DNA of 64,000 nt, taken from Acidimicrobiia bacterium (GTDB lineage Bacteria > Actinomycetota > Acidimicrobiia > Acidimicrobiales > Poriferisodalaceae). The notes beneath the pieces are model-generated. The model had not been told where the DNA came from and searched no databases. It saw nothing but the letters and a program-made list of their open reading frames with translations. The stretch spans positions 11,696 through 75,695 of the forward strand of contig DUBN01000058.1 of the NCBI GenBank assembly GCA_012960315.1, written 5' to 3'. Of this stretch, positions 25,591 through 34,556 are shown piece by piece; position 1 is the first letter of the stretch, and every line of letters begins with the position of its first letter. Position numbers and translations under genes: made by a program.

Positions 25591-26661
25591 ATGAGCCGTT
25601 CCACACTCCGTAGCGTTGCCGTTCCTTTGGCAGCAGTAATTCTTGGGCTTTTGATTGGGGCCCTCCTGATCGTGTCTCAAGGCGCGTCACCTGTCACCGC
25701 CTATTCCTCGCTCATCCAAGGCGGGTTAGGCGATGGAGACGCGCTATTACGAACACTGCAAAAAGCCACACCCTTGATCTTCGGTGGACTAGCTGTTGCG
25801 TTCGCTTTCAAAGCCGGGTTATTCAATATCGGAGGTCAAGGCCAATTACTGGTGGGCGCAGTGTTCGCCGCCGCTGTTGGGTTCGGCGTCGACGGATTGC
25901 CTACCTTCATTCATTTGCCTGCCGCACTCATAGCCGGAGCACTTGCTGGGGCCATATGGGGCGGTATCGCTGGAGCGTTAAAAGCAACTACCGGTGCTCA
26001 CGAAGTCATTGTCACCATCATGCTCAACTTCGTCGCCGGAAACCTCACCGATTGGCTATCCGCCAATCCCTGGAAAGATAACTCGGGTAACAACATTGTC
26101 GCCCGAACCCCATTGGTTGAAGATTCGGCCACTATTCCCACGCTTGGGGCCGTACCGGTGGGGTTTCTGTTGGCAGTAATTACCGCTATCGGATGTTGGA
26201 TGATCCTTGAACGATCTACTTACGGATTTGAAGTTCGTAGCGTGGGCCAAAACAGAAACGCCGCACATTACGCAGGTATCAAAGTGGGCTGGACTATGGC
26301 CTCCACCATGGCAGTAGCGGGAACGCTCGCAGCGTTAGGCGGCGCCGTAGAGAGTCTCGGTGTAGATGGCCGATTCGAGGCCGGAGTGAACGTCGGCCTC
26401 GGATTTGAAGGCATCACGATCGCGCTGTTAGCTCGAGCCAACCCACTAGGTGTCATACCTGCAGCTTTGCTGGTGGGATTGATGGAAGCCGGTGCGTCGA
26501 GAATGCAGTTTAAAGCCGGGGTCGCTCCTGAGCTTATTGACGTTATTCAGGCCCTGATCCTCTTTTTCGTCGCCGCTCCGATGATTGTGCGTTGGCTCCT
26601 TCGTATGCGCCAAGGGGACTCAGAACAACTCCGATTGGGCGCTGGATGGGGCAACTCATGA
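25591..26661 (+). CDS. nucleoside ABC transporter permease 1
   Basis: About 356 residues from MSRSTLRSVAVPLAAV; an upstream in-frame start would lie in the hairpin. A polytopic BPD_transp_2 permease with 8-10 helices. LAVAFAFKAGLFNIGGQGQL is the signature of the YufP-like permeases that partner BMP proteins, and TTGAHEVIVTIMLNFVAGNL and LGFEGITIALLARANPLGVIP are the conserved cytoplasmic contact regions. No Shine-Dalgarno is visible. Its stop overlaps the ATG of permease 2. Confidence 0.92.
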   Translation: MSRSTLRSVAVPLAAVILGLLIGALLIVSQGASPVTAYSSLIQGGLGDGDALLRTLQKATPLIFGGLAVAFAFKAGLFNIGGQGQLLVGAVFAAAVGFGVDGLPTFIHLPAALIAGALAGAIWGGIAGALKATTGAHEVIVTIMLNFVAGNLTDWLSANPWKDNSGNNIVARTPLVEDSATIPTLGAVPVGFLLAVITAIGCWMILERSTYGFEVRSVGQNRNAAHYAGIKVGWTMASTMAVAGTLAALGGAVESLGVDGRFEAGVNVGLGFEGITIALLARANPLGVIPAALLVGLMEAGASRMQFKAGVAPELIDVIQALILFFVAAPMIVRWLLRMRQGDSEQLRLGAGWGNS

Positions 26662-27650
26662 AGGCCCGCCAACGCCAACTGCTATGGATCGCAGTCGTGC
26701 TGATCGTTGTTCTCGCCTGCAGTTTCTACTCAGCCAATGGTCCACAAACCACGGCTGTGTTAGCAGGAACAGTTCGCGCCGCAACGCTGCTGACCTTAGG
26801 GGCGCTGTGCGGCATGATCGGCGAACGTTCGGGCGTAGTGAACATCGGGATCGAAGGTCAGTTCTTGATGTCGGCGTTCTTCGCGTTCACTGTTACCTCA
26901 ATCACGGGCTCACTGTTCATGGGAGCTATGGCGGGTATAGCAACTGGACTCACTATGGGTTGGATGTTGGCTGCGATGGCGGTCGGCCTCAAGGTGGACC
27001 AAATCATCGCCGGTACGGTATTGAACATCGGAGCCCTAGGTCTGACCTCGTTCTTCTACGACGGCAGTCGATCGTTAGGCGTCGGCAAATACACAAATAT
27101 TGATCTCGGATCACTCGCCGATCTTCCGCTTGTCGGAACAGTGTTTTTCAGTCGACCACCGATTACCTATCTCACAATGGTTTTGCTAGTCGTAGTCCAC
27201 GTTGCACTATTTCGATCGGTGTGGGGAATGCGAACCCGTGCGATTGGCGAACACCCCGGCGCAGCAGACACCGTCGGAATTGACGTGTTGCGGTTGCGGT
27301 ACATCAATGTCACTCTTGCCGGCGGATTCGCAGGTCTTGGAGGCTCATACCTTGCACTAGAAGCCGTCGGCACCTTCAGTCGCGGAATGTCTGGAGGACG
27401 GGGATTTTTGGCCCTGGCGGTCATGATTTTCGGTCGGCGTAGCCCCTTTGGGGCATACGCGGCGGCATTGTTCTTTGGTTTCACCACCGCGCTGCAAAAT
27501 CACTTTCAGCTCAACAGCGTCTTTGACATCCCACCTCAATTTGTCGGGATGTTGCCATTCGTCGTAACGATCATCGTTGTCGCGCTCAGTGGCCTGATGG
27601 GATCCATGCGAGACCCAGCGGCACTTGGACAAACCTACGAGAAGGGCTGA
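26658..27650 (+). CDS. nucleoside ABC transporter permease 2
   Basis: About 330 residues; the ATG at 26658 overlaps the preceding TGA (ATGA), favouring this start over ones 4 to 22 codons upstream. YufQ-like member of the same family: LLTLGALCGMIGERSGVVNI plus GIEGQFL in the first half, AAMAVGLKVDQIIAGTVLNI in the middle and SGGRGFLALAVMIFGRRSPF near the end. It forms the membrane channel with permease 1. Confidence 0.92.
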   Translation: MKARQRQLLWIAVVLIVVLACSFYSANGPQTTAVLAGTVRAATLLTLGALCGMIGERSGVVNIGIEGQFLMSAFFAFTVTSITGSLFMGAMAGIATGLTMGWMLAAMAVGLKVDQIIAGTVLNIGALGLTSFFYDGSRSLGVGKYTNIDLGSLADLPLVGTVFFSRPPITYLTMVLLVVVHVALFRSVWGMRTRAIGEHPGAADTVGIDVLRLRYINVTLAGGFAGLGGSYLALEAVGTFSRGMSGGRGFLALAVMIFGRRSPFGAYAAALFFGFTTALQNHFQLNSVFDIPPQFVGMLPFVVTIIVVALSGLMGSMRDPAALGQTYEKG

Positions 27651-27652
27651 AC

Positions 27653-29164
27653 GTGACCGATCTTCTCCTCGCAGCGCGAAACGTAACCAAACAGTTTCCG
27701 GGCGTTCTTGCCAATGACGACGTATCCGTTGAACTGAAACCGGGCCGGATTTTAGCTCTGTTGGGTGAAAACGGGGCAGGCAAAAGCACGCTCGTGAACG
27801 TCTTATTTGGCATGTATCGACCCGACGGTGGTCAGATCATCATCAAAGACGAAGTCGTCGACTTACGCGGACCTGATGATGCCATTTCTCGGGGCATTGG
27901 GATGGTGCATCAGCACTTTCAATTGGTGCCTCCCATGCGCGTTGTTGAGAACATTGTCTTAGGTGCAGAGCCAACTAAGCGGGGTCTGGTAGATCTTGAC
28001 GAAGCACGTCTTCGCGTCGTTGAACTTTCCACAAAATACGGTCTAGAAGTTGATCCGGACGCGCTAGTCGAAGATCTCCCCGTTGGTATGCAACAACGAG
28101 TCGAGATACTAAAAGCGCTGTATCGAAACGCTGATGTTCTGATTTTGGATGAACCAACTGGAGTTTTGACTCCACAAGAAGCAGACCACTTATTGCGAGT
28201 TCTTCGGGGTTTGACTGAAACGGGCGTAGGTATCGTCTTCATTACCCACAAGCTGCGAGAGGTTCTCGCAATCGCTGACGACATCGTGGTTTTGCGCGAA
28301 GGTCGAGTGGTGGGAACTACGACACCTGATCAGGCCACCGAAAGCGGTCTGGCCGAAATGATGGTTGGACGTAGCGTCGTGCTCCGCGTTGAAAAACAGG
28401 CTGCGCAACCAGGGGATGTTGTGCTGCAAGTCGATGACTTGAAAGTCAACGACGATCGAGGTCAGCTAGCCGTCGATGGGGTAAGCCTCCAAGTGCGGGC
28501 CGGTGAAATAGTGGGCGTGGCTGGGGTCGAAGGAAATGGTCAACGAGAATTGGTGGAAGCAATCACCGGTCTACGGCACGCTTCGTCTGGTGCGATGGCA
28601 ATAGGGGGCAAACCATTAACAAATAGTTCGACCCGACAGATCGCAGCAAATGGCGTTGGGCATATTCCTGAAGACCGTGAAAAGCACGGCATAATCGCCG
28701 CCTACTCACTAGCTGAAAATTCTGTTCTCAACCGGTACCACCGCACACCCTTCTCGAGCCGAGGCATCATGCATCGAGAAGTCATATACGAACACGCCCA
28801 ATCTGTAGTCGAAGAATTCGATGTTCGAACGCCTAGTGTCACCGTGGCTGCCTCGAGCCTGAGTGGGGGCAACAAACAGAAGTTGATTGTTGGTCGCGAA
28901 TTCAGTGAAAACATCAAGCTCCTGGTTGCAGCACAGCCAACTCGCGGAATTGACATTGGGGCCATTGAATTCATTCACCGTCGAATCGTGGAACAACGCG
29001 ACAAAGGAGCCGCTGTGTTGCTCGTATCGGCTGAACTCGATGAAATCCTTAGTCTCGCTGACCGCGTAGCGGTGCTCTACGACGGCAAACTCGTGGATGT
29101 CCTCGACGCGAACGTCGCCACTCGAGAGAGAGTTGGTCTGCTAATGGCGGGGATCACCGATTAG
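27653..29164 (+). CDS. nucleoside ABC transporter ATPase, two fused ATP-binding domains
   Basis: A 503-residue protein, GTG start 2 bp after permease 2. Domain 1 (residues about 5-240) has Walker [11 protein letters not shown]-loop VHQHFQL, signature [15 protein letters not shown] and Walker [10 protein letters not shown]. Domain 2 (about 255-500) has a degenerate P-loop VEGNGQREL, signature [15 protein letters not shown], and [12 protein letters not shown], where Walker B lacks the usual DEPT. This asymmetry is normal for the sugar/nucleoside class (RbsA, YufO). It powers import with the BMP protein and both permeases. Confidence 0.94.
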   Translation: MTDLLLAARNVTKQFPGVLANDDVSVELKPGRILALLGENGAGKSTLVNVLFGMYRPDGGQIIIKDEVVDLRGPDDAISRGIGMVHQHFQLVPPMRVVENIVLGAEPTKRGLVDLDEARLRVVELSTKYGLEVDPDALVEDLPVGMQQRVEILKALYRNADVLILDEPTGVLTPQEADHLLRVLRGLTETGVGIVFITHKLREVLAIADDIVVLREGRVVGTTTPDQATESGLAEMMVGRSVVLRVEKQAAQPGDVVLQVDDLKVNDDRGQLAVDGVSLQVRAGEIVGVAGVEGNGQRELVEAITGLRHASSGAMAIGGKPLTNSSTRQIAANGVGHIPEDREKHGIIAAYSLAENSVLNRYHRTPFSSRGIMHREVIYEHAQSVVEEFDVRTPSVTVAASSLSGGNKQKLIVGREFSENIKLLVAAQPTRGIDIGAIEFIHRRIVEQRDKGAAVLLVSAELDEILSLADRVAVLYDGKLVDVLDANVATRERVGLLMAGITD

Positions 29165-29175
29165 TAAATTGTCGG

Positions 29176-31155
29176 TTAGATCACTCGATCACTGCCACCG
29201 TCTATGGGAATCTGAGCACCAGTTATTCGGCTAAACGAGTGGCCACACATCGTTGCCACCAGCTCCCCAATATCGTGACTCGTGATTTCTCGGCCAAGAA
29301 GGTTGCGCGCCCTGTACTCATCGGCCGTCAATCCGTAGTTTGCTGCTCTTTCTTCAATGAGGTCGTTGGACCACAGACCCGTGTCAAACACGCCATCAGG
29401 ATGAATAATGTTTACAACGATCCCATCAGGAGCCCACTCCAGCGCAGCTACCCGTCCTAGCTGAGTCATCGCTGCTTTGGAGGTGCTGTACGCGGCTGCG
29501 CCCTTCCCTGGGGCCGACACATTCTTTGATCCGACTAAAAGCACACGACCACCATTAGGCGCTATGCGCAGAAATGGGTGCGTGGCTCGAAGCAAATTCG
29601 TCACCCCGTTCAGGTTCACGGCCAACGTACTGTCCCAGTCGCCCTGAACGAGATCAGCGATGTGGTCCGATGCCCCAAAGACGCCGGCGGCGGCGACCAC
29701 CATGTCGATTCCTCCGAACCGACGAACCCCAGCATCGACAGCACAGCGCAGTGCGTCTGGGTCTGTGACATCTGCAACCAGTTCACAAAACGACGGATCG
29801 TTATCCCCACCGTTTGCGGGCGTGTTGATATCTATGCCAATAACAGTGGCACCTTCTTCGAGAAGAGCTTGCGCACAAGCGCGACCAATCCCCGACGATG
29901 AGCCGGTAACTAAAGCAACTTCGCCAGACATGGGGGGGTTTGAACCGGACTTCCCCAATTTTGCTTGCTCAAGTTCCCAATATTCGACTTCAAAAAGATC
30001 CGATTCCGGAAGTGCAACGAATCCCCCTAATCCTTCTGCGGCTTCAATGACGTCGATCGTATGTAAGTAAATGTCTGACGTGATTTTGCAATCAGATACC
30101 CGTTTGCCGGCAGTGAGGAGCCCCAACTCTGGGTCGAGGACAACGCGAGGAGCTGGATCTAGTTCTCGAATACCGGGGAAACGTGCTCGATTGCGTTCAA
30201 AATATTTGTGGTAATCCTCAACAAAGCTTGCGACGTCTCTGCCCACTAATGGGAACTGCTTGGTTCGGATGATGTGATCAGGTGTTGCGGGCCCACGACA
30301 CGCGACGTCTTTGGCATCCGTCCTTGCTGCGAAGGAGTTAGATCGGACATTGGCGGTGCGAGTTAGAAGCATCGGAAAACCAGCCGCAGCGGAAAGCTCG
30401 TTGCGAAGGGTTGCCTGGTCGATGGTTACACCTTCGGTCCCCACGCTTTCGGCAAGAGCCGCAGAAGCTGCGATGTCGACCGCCGCAACAGATTTCAGGT
30501 ACTCCTCCGCTTCAGTGATTACCTGAATCATCTTTGAGTAAGCCATTTCGGTTGTGTCGCCGAACGTAAACACACCGTGGTTCATGAGGACCATGGCCAT
30601 CGTTTGGGAATTGGATTGTTGATCGAATTCACGAGCACAGGCTTTTGCGAGATCGAACCCCGGCATCACGTACGGCACCACCACAACTTTGTCGCCCCAC
30701 AATTCCCTAACTCTTTCCTCTCCGTTAGCCGTGTTGGTGAGAGCCAAGGCGGCGTCAGCATGAGTGTGTTGCACAGCCACAAACGGTAACGAGGCATGCA
30801 AAATTGCCTCGACCGATGGATTCGGAGCGGAAGCATCAAGCAGGTTAAGCCTCAACTGGTTCACCATTTCGGTATCAGTCAACGACGGCAGAGTGGCTAA
30901 ACGCCTGACTGAATCGAGGCGCAGAGGAGCAAAACCTTGCGGTTCGATTGTTGCAAGATCCCAGCCGCTACCTTTCACGTACAAGACATCAAGTTCTTCA
31001 CCATGAACGTCAACTTCTCGAGTTTTGATCGATGTGTTCCCTCCTCCGTGGAGAACGAGAGCAGCTTCAGACCCGAGAAGTCTTGACCCGTAGACACATT
31101 CGCCCAATGCCCCAAGAAATTTTGAGGCGTCTTTCGTGTCCCATCGATTTTTCAT
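29176..31155 (-). CDS. fused class II aldolase and short-chain dehydrogenase
   Basis: A 659-residue two-domain protein. The N-terminal class II aldolase (residues 1-395) has HGGGNTS at 36-42, Glu117, zinc-binding His130 and His132 in QHTHAD, and His193 in MNHGVFTFG. The C-terminal SDR (about 410-659) has cofactor loop TGSSSGIG at 417-424, Ser543, and Tyr556-x3-Lys560. The architecture is that of the bifunctional rhamnulose-1-phosphate aldolase/lactaldehyde dehydrogenase. Here, however, it overlaps the mtnA gene by 4 bp with no rhamnose genes nearby, so cleavage of 5-deoxyribulose-1-phosphate or 5-methylthioribulose-1-phosphate to DHAP and an aldehyde, with the aldehyde oxidised or reduced by the second domain, is a better guess. 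Function is inference; the domain assignment is firm. Confidence 0.92.
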   Translation of the reverse strand: MKNRWDTKDASKFLGALGECVYGSRLLGSEAALVLHGGGNTSIKTREVDVHGEELDVLYVKGSGWDLATIEPQGFAPLRLDSVRRLATLPSLTDTEMVNQLRLNLLDASAPNPSVEAILHASLPFVAVQHTHADAALALTNTANGEERVRELWGDKVVVVPYVMPGFDLAKACAREFDQQSNSQTMAMVLMNHGVFTFGDTTEMAYSKMIQVITEAEEYLKSVAAVDIAASAALAESVGTEGVTIDQATLRNELSAAAGFPMLLTRTANVRSNSFAARTDAKDVACRGPATPDHIIRTKQFPLVGRDVASFVEDYHKYFERNRARFPGIRELDPAPRVVLDPELGLLTAGKRVSDCKITSDIYLHTIDVIEAAEGLGGFVALPESDLFEVEYWELEQAKLGKSGSNPPMSGEVALVTGSSSGIGRACAQALLEEGATVIGIDINTPANGGDNDPSFCELVADVTDPDALRCAVDAGVRRFGGIDMVVAAAGVFGASDHIADLVQGDWDSTLAVNLNGVTNLLRATHPFLRIAPNGGRVLLVGSKNVSAPGKGAAAYSTSKAAMTQLGRVAALEWAPDGIVVNIIHPDGVFDTGLWSNDLIEERAANYGLTADEYRARNLLGREITSHDIGELVATMCGHSFSRITGAQIPIDGGSDRVI

Positions 31156-32210
31156 TGGGAGGCTCCAGCTCGTAAAAGGGCGTCAGCGATAGATACCTGA
31201 AAGGGCGCTCGCAAGACGCCAACTTCAGTGATGATCGCTGTAATGAGATTTTGAGGTGTGACATCGAACGCCGGGTTGGCAACGGCCACACCTTCAGGGG
31301 TTACTCGCTTTCCCTGAATTTCGTGGACTTCGCTTCCGTCGCGCTCTTCTATCTCGATGTAGTTACCGCTGGGCAGAGCGGCGTCAATTGTGGACGTAGG
31401 CGCAGCTACGTAGAAAGGGATCCCAGCTTCTCGCGCCGCTAACGCATGAGCAACTGTCCCGATTTTGTTTGCGGTATCACCGTTTGCCGCAATGCGGTCA
31501 GCTCCGACTATGTATGCATCCACTTTGCCTGACAGCACCGTTGAAGCCATCGCTGCATCCGGTAAAACAGTGACGTCGATGCCTGCATCATCGAGTTCCC
31601 AGGCGGTCAATCGGGCTCCTTGGAGAAGAGGTCGGGTTTCAGATGCCAGAACTCGAAGTGGTTCACCCGCTTCGGCCTTGGCATACATCGGCGCTAGCGC
31701 AGTACCGTTTCCTGCCGTCGCTAAACGCCCCGCGTTGCAGTGAGTCCCGATAGTGACCGCCGTCCGCAATAGTTCATGACCCAATCGGCCGATCTCTTCG
31801 CAAGCCGCAGCATCCTCTTCGGCCACTTTGAGAGCTTCAGCAAGCAGAGCAGACCGTAAATCGTCAAGGGTTTCAGTTGAGGACACTGCGTGATCTATCA
31901 CCCGATCTACTGCCCAACGAAGGTTGACCGCGGTGGGGCGGGCATCACCAATAAATGTTCGTAACTCCTCGAGTCGTCTGGTTGCCGCTCCAAAAGTTGA
32001 AGATGCCTGTTCGTCTAACCCCACAACTAACGCCAACGCTCCGAACGCCCCCAATGCGGGCGCACCACGAATAGCGAGGCGATCAATCGCGTCAACGGCG
32101 GCGGCAGCTGTCCGTATTTCGACAATTTTTAGTTCTGCAGGCAAGAGCGTCTGATCAATAATTCGGATGTGATTTTCGACCCATTCAATTGGGGGTGTCA
32201 GGTTTTTCAT
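31152..32210 (-). CDS. mtnA: methylthioribose-1-phosphate isomerase family (MtnA/DrdI)
   Basis: A 352-residue eIF2B-like isomerase. AIRGAPALGAFGALAL, the catalytic Cys158 in THCNAGRLATAGNGTALAP and Asp238 in YIVGADRIAANGDTANKIGT are the MtnA signature. It converts 5-methylthioribose-1-phosphate to the ribulose form; close homologues (DrdI) use 5-deoxyribose-1-phosphate. Its stop overlaps the aldolase-SDR start and its own start overlaps the upp stop, giving a tightly coupled upp-mtnA-aldolase operon. None of the classical methionine-salvage genes (mtnB, mtnC, mtnD, mtnK) is in the window, which favours the shunt-type route through the aldolase. Confidence 0.95.
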   Translation of the reverse strand: MKNLTPPIEWVENHIRIIDQTLLPAELKIVEIRTAAAAVDAIDRLAIRGAPALGAFGALALVVGLDEQASSTFGAATRRLEELRTFIGDARPTAVNLRWAVDRVIDHAVSSTETLDDLRSALLAEALKVAEEDAAACEEIGRLGHELLRTAVTIGTHCNAGRLATAGNGTALAPMYAKAEAGEPLRVLASETRPLLQGARLTAWELDDAGIDVTVLPDAAMASTVLSGKVDAYIVGADRIAANGDTANKIGTVAHALAAREAGIPFYVAAPTSTIDAALPSGNYIEIEERDGSEVHEIQGKRVTPEGVAVANPAFDVTPQNLITAIITEVGVLRAPFQVSIADALLRAGASQ

Positions 32211-32830
32211 GACAACGTTCCGTACAGGCGATCGCCGGCGTCTCCGAGCCCTGGAATTATGTAACCAAGTTCGTTGAGGCCTTCATCAAGTGCGGCTGCC
32301 ACGATTCGAACTAGCGGATGATGTGTGGCGACATGTTCGACACCTTCGGGCGCTGCAACGACACACATCAAGGTGATGCTTTCTGGGTTTTGTGCTGCTA
32401 CCCGGTTGAGCGCTGCCACCGCGCTGTGTCCTGTGGCCAACATGGGGTCAACTACTAGAACGTGACGCCCTGCGAGAGCGGGAAGTTTCACTAGGTATTC
32501 GTTGGCCTCGAGGGTTTCGTGATCTCGGACAAGACCTATGAACCCCACATCGGCATCCGACAGAATCTGCAACACTCCGTCAAGCAGACCGTTTCCCGCG
32601 CGAAGTACCGACACCACTACTGGTGTGCCTCCCCGTAATTCTCGTCCAGTCGTCTCCGTCAAAGGAGTTTCAATAGTTAACGGAGATGTTGGTAATTCGG
32701 TTGTAGCGGGACCAACCATTAGCTGGCCGATCTGCCCAAGTAACCGCCGGAACTCTTCGACTCCAGTTGCAGTTGATCGCAGACGATCAGTCCACGCTGA
32801 TAGAACGGGATGATCAATGACGGTAAACAC
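32207..32830 (-). CDS. upp: uracil phosphoribosyltransferase
   Basis: A 207-residue PRTase making UMP from uracil and PRPP. The PRPP loop is VLVVDPMLATGHSAVAAL; other conserved parts are RAGNGLLDGVLQILSDADVG, IGLVRDHETLEANEYLVKLP and the uracil-binding C-terminal GYIIPGLGDAGDRLYGT. First gene of the upp-mtnA-aldolase operon and divergent from psuG across 71 bp. Uracil released from pseudouridine-5'-phosphate cleavage or imported nucleosides could be recovered by it. Confidence 0.95.
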   Translation of the reverse strand: MFTVIDHPVLSAWTDRLRSTATGVEEFRRLLGQIGQLMVGPATTELPTSPLTIETPLTETTGRELRGGTPVVVSVLRAGNGLLDGVLQILSDADVGFIGLVRDHETLEANEYLVKLPALAGRHVLVVDPMLATGHSAVAALNRVAAQNPESITLMCVVAAPEGVEHVATHHPLVRIVAAALDEGLNELGYIIPGLGDAGDRLYGTLS

Positions 32831-32901
32831 GGTCCCACAGTAGAAGCAGGCGCGACCCTATGTCGCATGGCTGACATGCTGGAGCCACCAAGGAGGTACA
32901 G

Positions 32902-33801
32902 ATGATCGTTGTGGGTGACGAAGTACGATCGGCACTATCGGCGAAAACGGCTGTGGTTGGGCTGGAATCAACGATCTTTTCGACCCTGGGGTTACCGTCT
33001 CCTGCAAATTCGGAAGCGTTGGCTAGATGCAACGCTGCAGTTCGTAACGCGGGCGCCGTTCCAGCGCTCACAGCCGTTATCGACGGTGTGATCTGGGCTG
33101 GGGTTCCTGAAGAAATGGAGGAGCGTGTCCTGGGTGCTTCGGTCAAGGTGGCTGCCCGGGATCTCGGCGCCGTAAGTGCTCAGCGGTTAGCGGTCGGGGC
33201 GACCACGGTTTCGGCGAGTCTCGCCATCGCTGACCAAGTCGGCATCGAAGTGTTTGCGACGGGTGGCATTGGTGGAGTCCATCGGGGTAGTGAAATCACT
33301 GGAGATATTTCCTCTGACTTAGATGCCATCGCTCGACACGGAATAACAACCGTCAGCGCTGGCGCTAAAGCATTTTTAGATTTACCGCGCACTTTGGAGT
33401 ACTTAGAGACGCGCTCGGTCCCAGTGGTCGGATGGCGGACCAATCACTTCCCCGCCTTCTACACACAAAACTCTGGGCTTGAAGTTCCACATCGCGTCGA
33501 CGACGCCACATCAGCTGCACGCATTCACGTCGCACGACGTGAACTGGGACAAGGAGGCGTACTCCTCGCTGTGCCGATCCCAAGTCATGCGGAGCTAGAT
33601 GGGCAACAAATCGCAGACGCTATTGAAAAAGGTCTCCATCTGGTCAGCAGTCGGCGGCTTTCGGGACCTCAGATAACCCCCGTAGTGCTCGCTGAGGTAG
33701 AGAAAGTAACTGGCGGTGACAGCGTCACGGCCAACCTCGCACTGGCGGAACACAATGCCGACATTGCGGCACAGGTTGCGTTAGCGATAGCGCAATTGTG
33801 A
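32902..33801 (+). CDS. psuG: pseudouridine-5'-phosphate glycosidase
   Basis: A 299-residue enzyme with a perfect AAGGAGGT 4 bases before the ATG. It splits the C-C glycosidic bond of pseudouridine-5'-phosphate to ribose-5-phosphate and uracil. Family sequences: VGLESTIFSTLGLPSPAN, IWAGVPEEMEERVLGAS, EVFATGGIGGVHRG and the lysine-bearing SAGAKAFLDLPRTLEYLET. A pseudouridine kinase (psuK) is not seen beside it or elsewhere in the window. The uracil product could go to the divergent upp gene. The stop overlaps the following TauE start (GTGA). Confidence 0.95.
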   Translation: MIVVGDEVRSALSAKTAVVGLESTIFSTLGLPSPANSEALARCNAAVRNAGAVPALTAVIDGVIWAGVPEEMEERVLGASVKVAARDLGAVSAQRLAVGATTVSASLAIADQVGIEVFATGGIGGVHRGSEITGDISSDLDAIARHGITTVSAGAKAFLDLPRTLEYLETRSVPVVGWRTNHFPAFYTQNSGLEVPHRVDDATSAARIHVARRELGQGGVLLAVPIPSHAELDGQQIADAIEKGLHLVSSRRLSGPQITPVVLAEVEKVTGGDSVTANLALAEHNADIAAQVALAIAQL

Positions 33802-34535
33802 GCGGACTGGAGTTTTTGGTAGTAGCGCTCGCAGTAATACTGGGATCACTAGTAAAAGGGGTAACTGGTCTTGGCCTCCCTCTCACGGCGGTGCCGGTGA
33901 TCGCTTTTTTTGTTGGGGTTGAAGATGCCGTGGTGATAATGGCGGCACCGACTGCGGTAAGTAACGCAATGTTGGTTCGAGAACATCGACACGAACTCCG
34001 GTCAGCGGAACATTTACCGCTGTTTGCTGGGCTTGGCGCGGTGGGCGCTGTTCTCGGAGCGTGGGCGCTTCCTCGCATCAACGAACGGGTACTTCTCATG
34101 GTGTTAACGCTGCTGTTGGCGGCGTTCCTTGCTTGGAGATTTTCTTCTGCTTCGCCAAGATGGTCCCCAACGGTGCAGCGATGGGGGAGAGCACCCGTTG
34201 CGTTGACTTGCGGTGTGGCTCAAGGAGCAACAGGGATTTCGGGCCCGCTTGTTGCTGCGTGGTTTCAGGGTCTTGGTGTGTCTCGCGAACGGTTCGTAGT
34301 TTCGAACACTTCCATTTTTTTGTTCACAGGTTTAACTCAGTTGGCAACGTTGTCTTTCACCGGTCAGTGGTCTAGTCAACGACTATGGGGTGCAGCGTTA
34401 GCGGCGTCACTAGTCAGTATGGCCTTGCCCTTTGGGATACGGATTGGGCGTCGATTGAACCCGGAACGGTTCGAAACCGCGGTGAACATAGTAATTTCTG
34501 TATGCACGATCAGTCTTGTCGTTCGACTCTTCTAA
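33798..34535 (+). CDS. TauE/SafE-family membrane permease
   Basis: A 245-residue polytopic protein, GTG start overlapping the psuG stop. The first repeat has LGSLVKGVTGLGLPLTAVPV, the second CGVAQGATGISGPLVAAWF; about eight helices in total. The family moves sulfite, sulfonates or other small anions. It shares only the fold with the permease at 9182. Coupling to psuG suggests the two are expressed together, although the substrate and any link to nucleoside salvage are unknown. Confidence 0.85.
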   Translation: MSGLEFLVVALAVILGSLVKGVTGLGLPLTAVPVIAFFVGVEDAVVIMAAPTAVSNAMLVREHRHELRSAEHLPLFAGLGAVGAVLGAWALPRINERVLLMVLTLLLAAFLAWRFSSASPRWSPTVQRWGRAPVALTCGVAQGATGISGPLVAAWFQGLGVSRERFVVSNTSIFLFTGLTQLATLSFTGQWSSQRLWGAALAASLVSMALPFGIRIGRRLNPERFETAVNIVISVCTISLVVRLF

Positions 34536-34543
34536 GTCGGCGA

Positions 34544-34549
34544 TAGCGT
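34544..34549 (+). promoter_or_regulatory. putative -10 element of menE (leaderless)
   Basis: TAGCGT ends 7 bases before the GTG start of menE and no Shine-Dalgarno sequence intervenes. It lies just after the TauE stop codon. Confidence 0.35.
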
Positions 34550-34556
34550 CGCTAAT

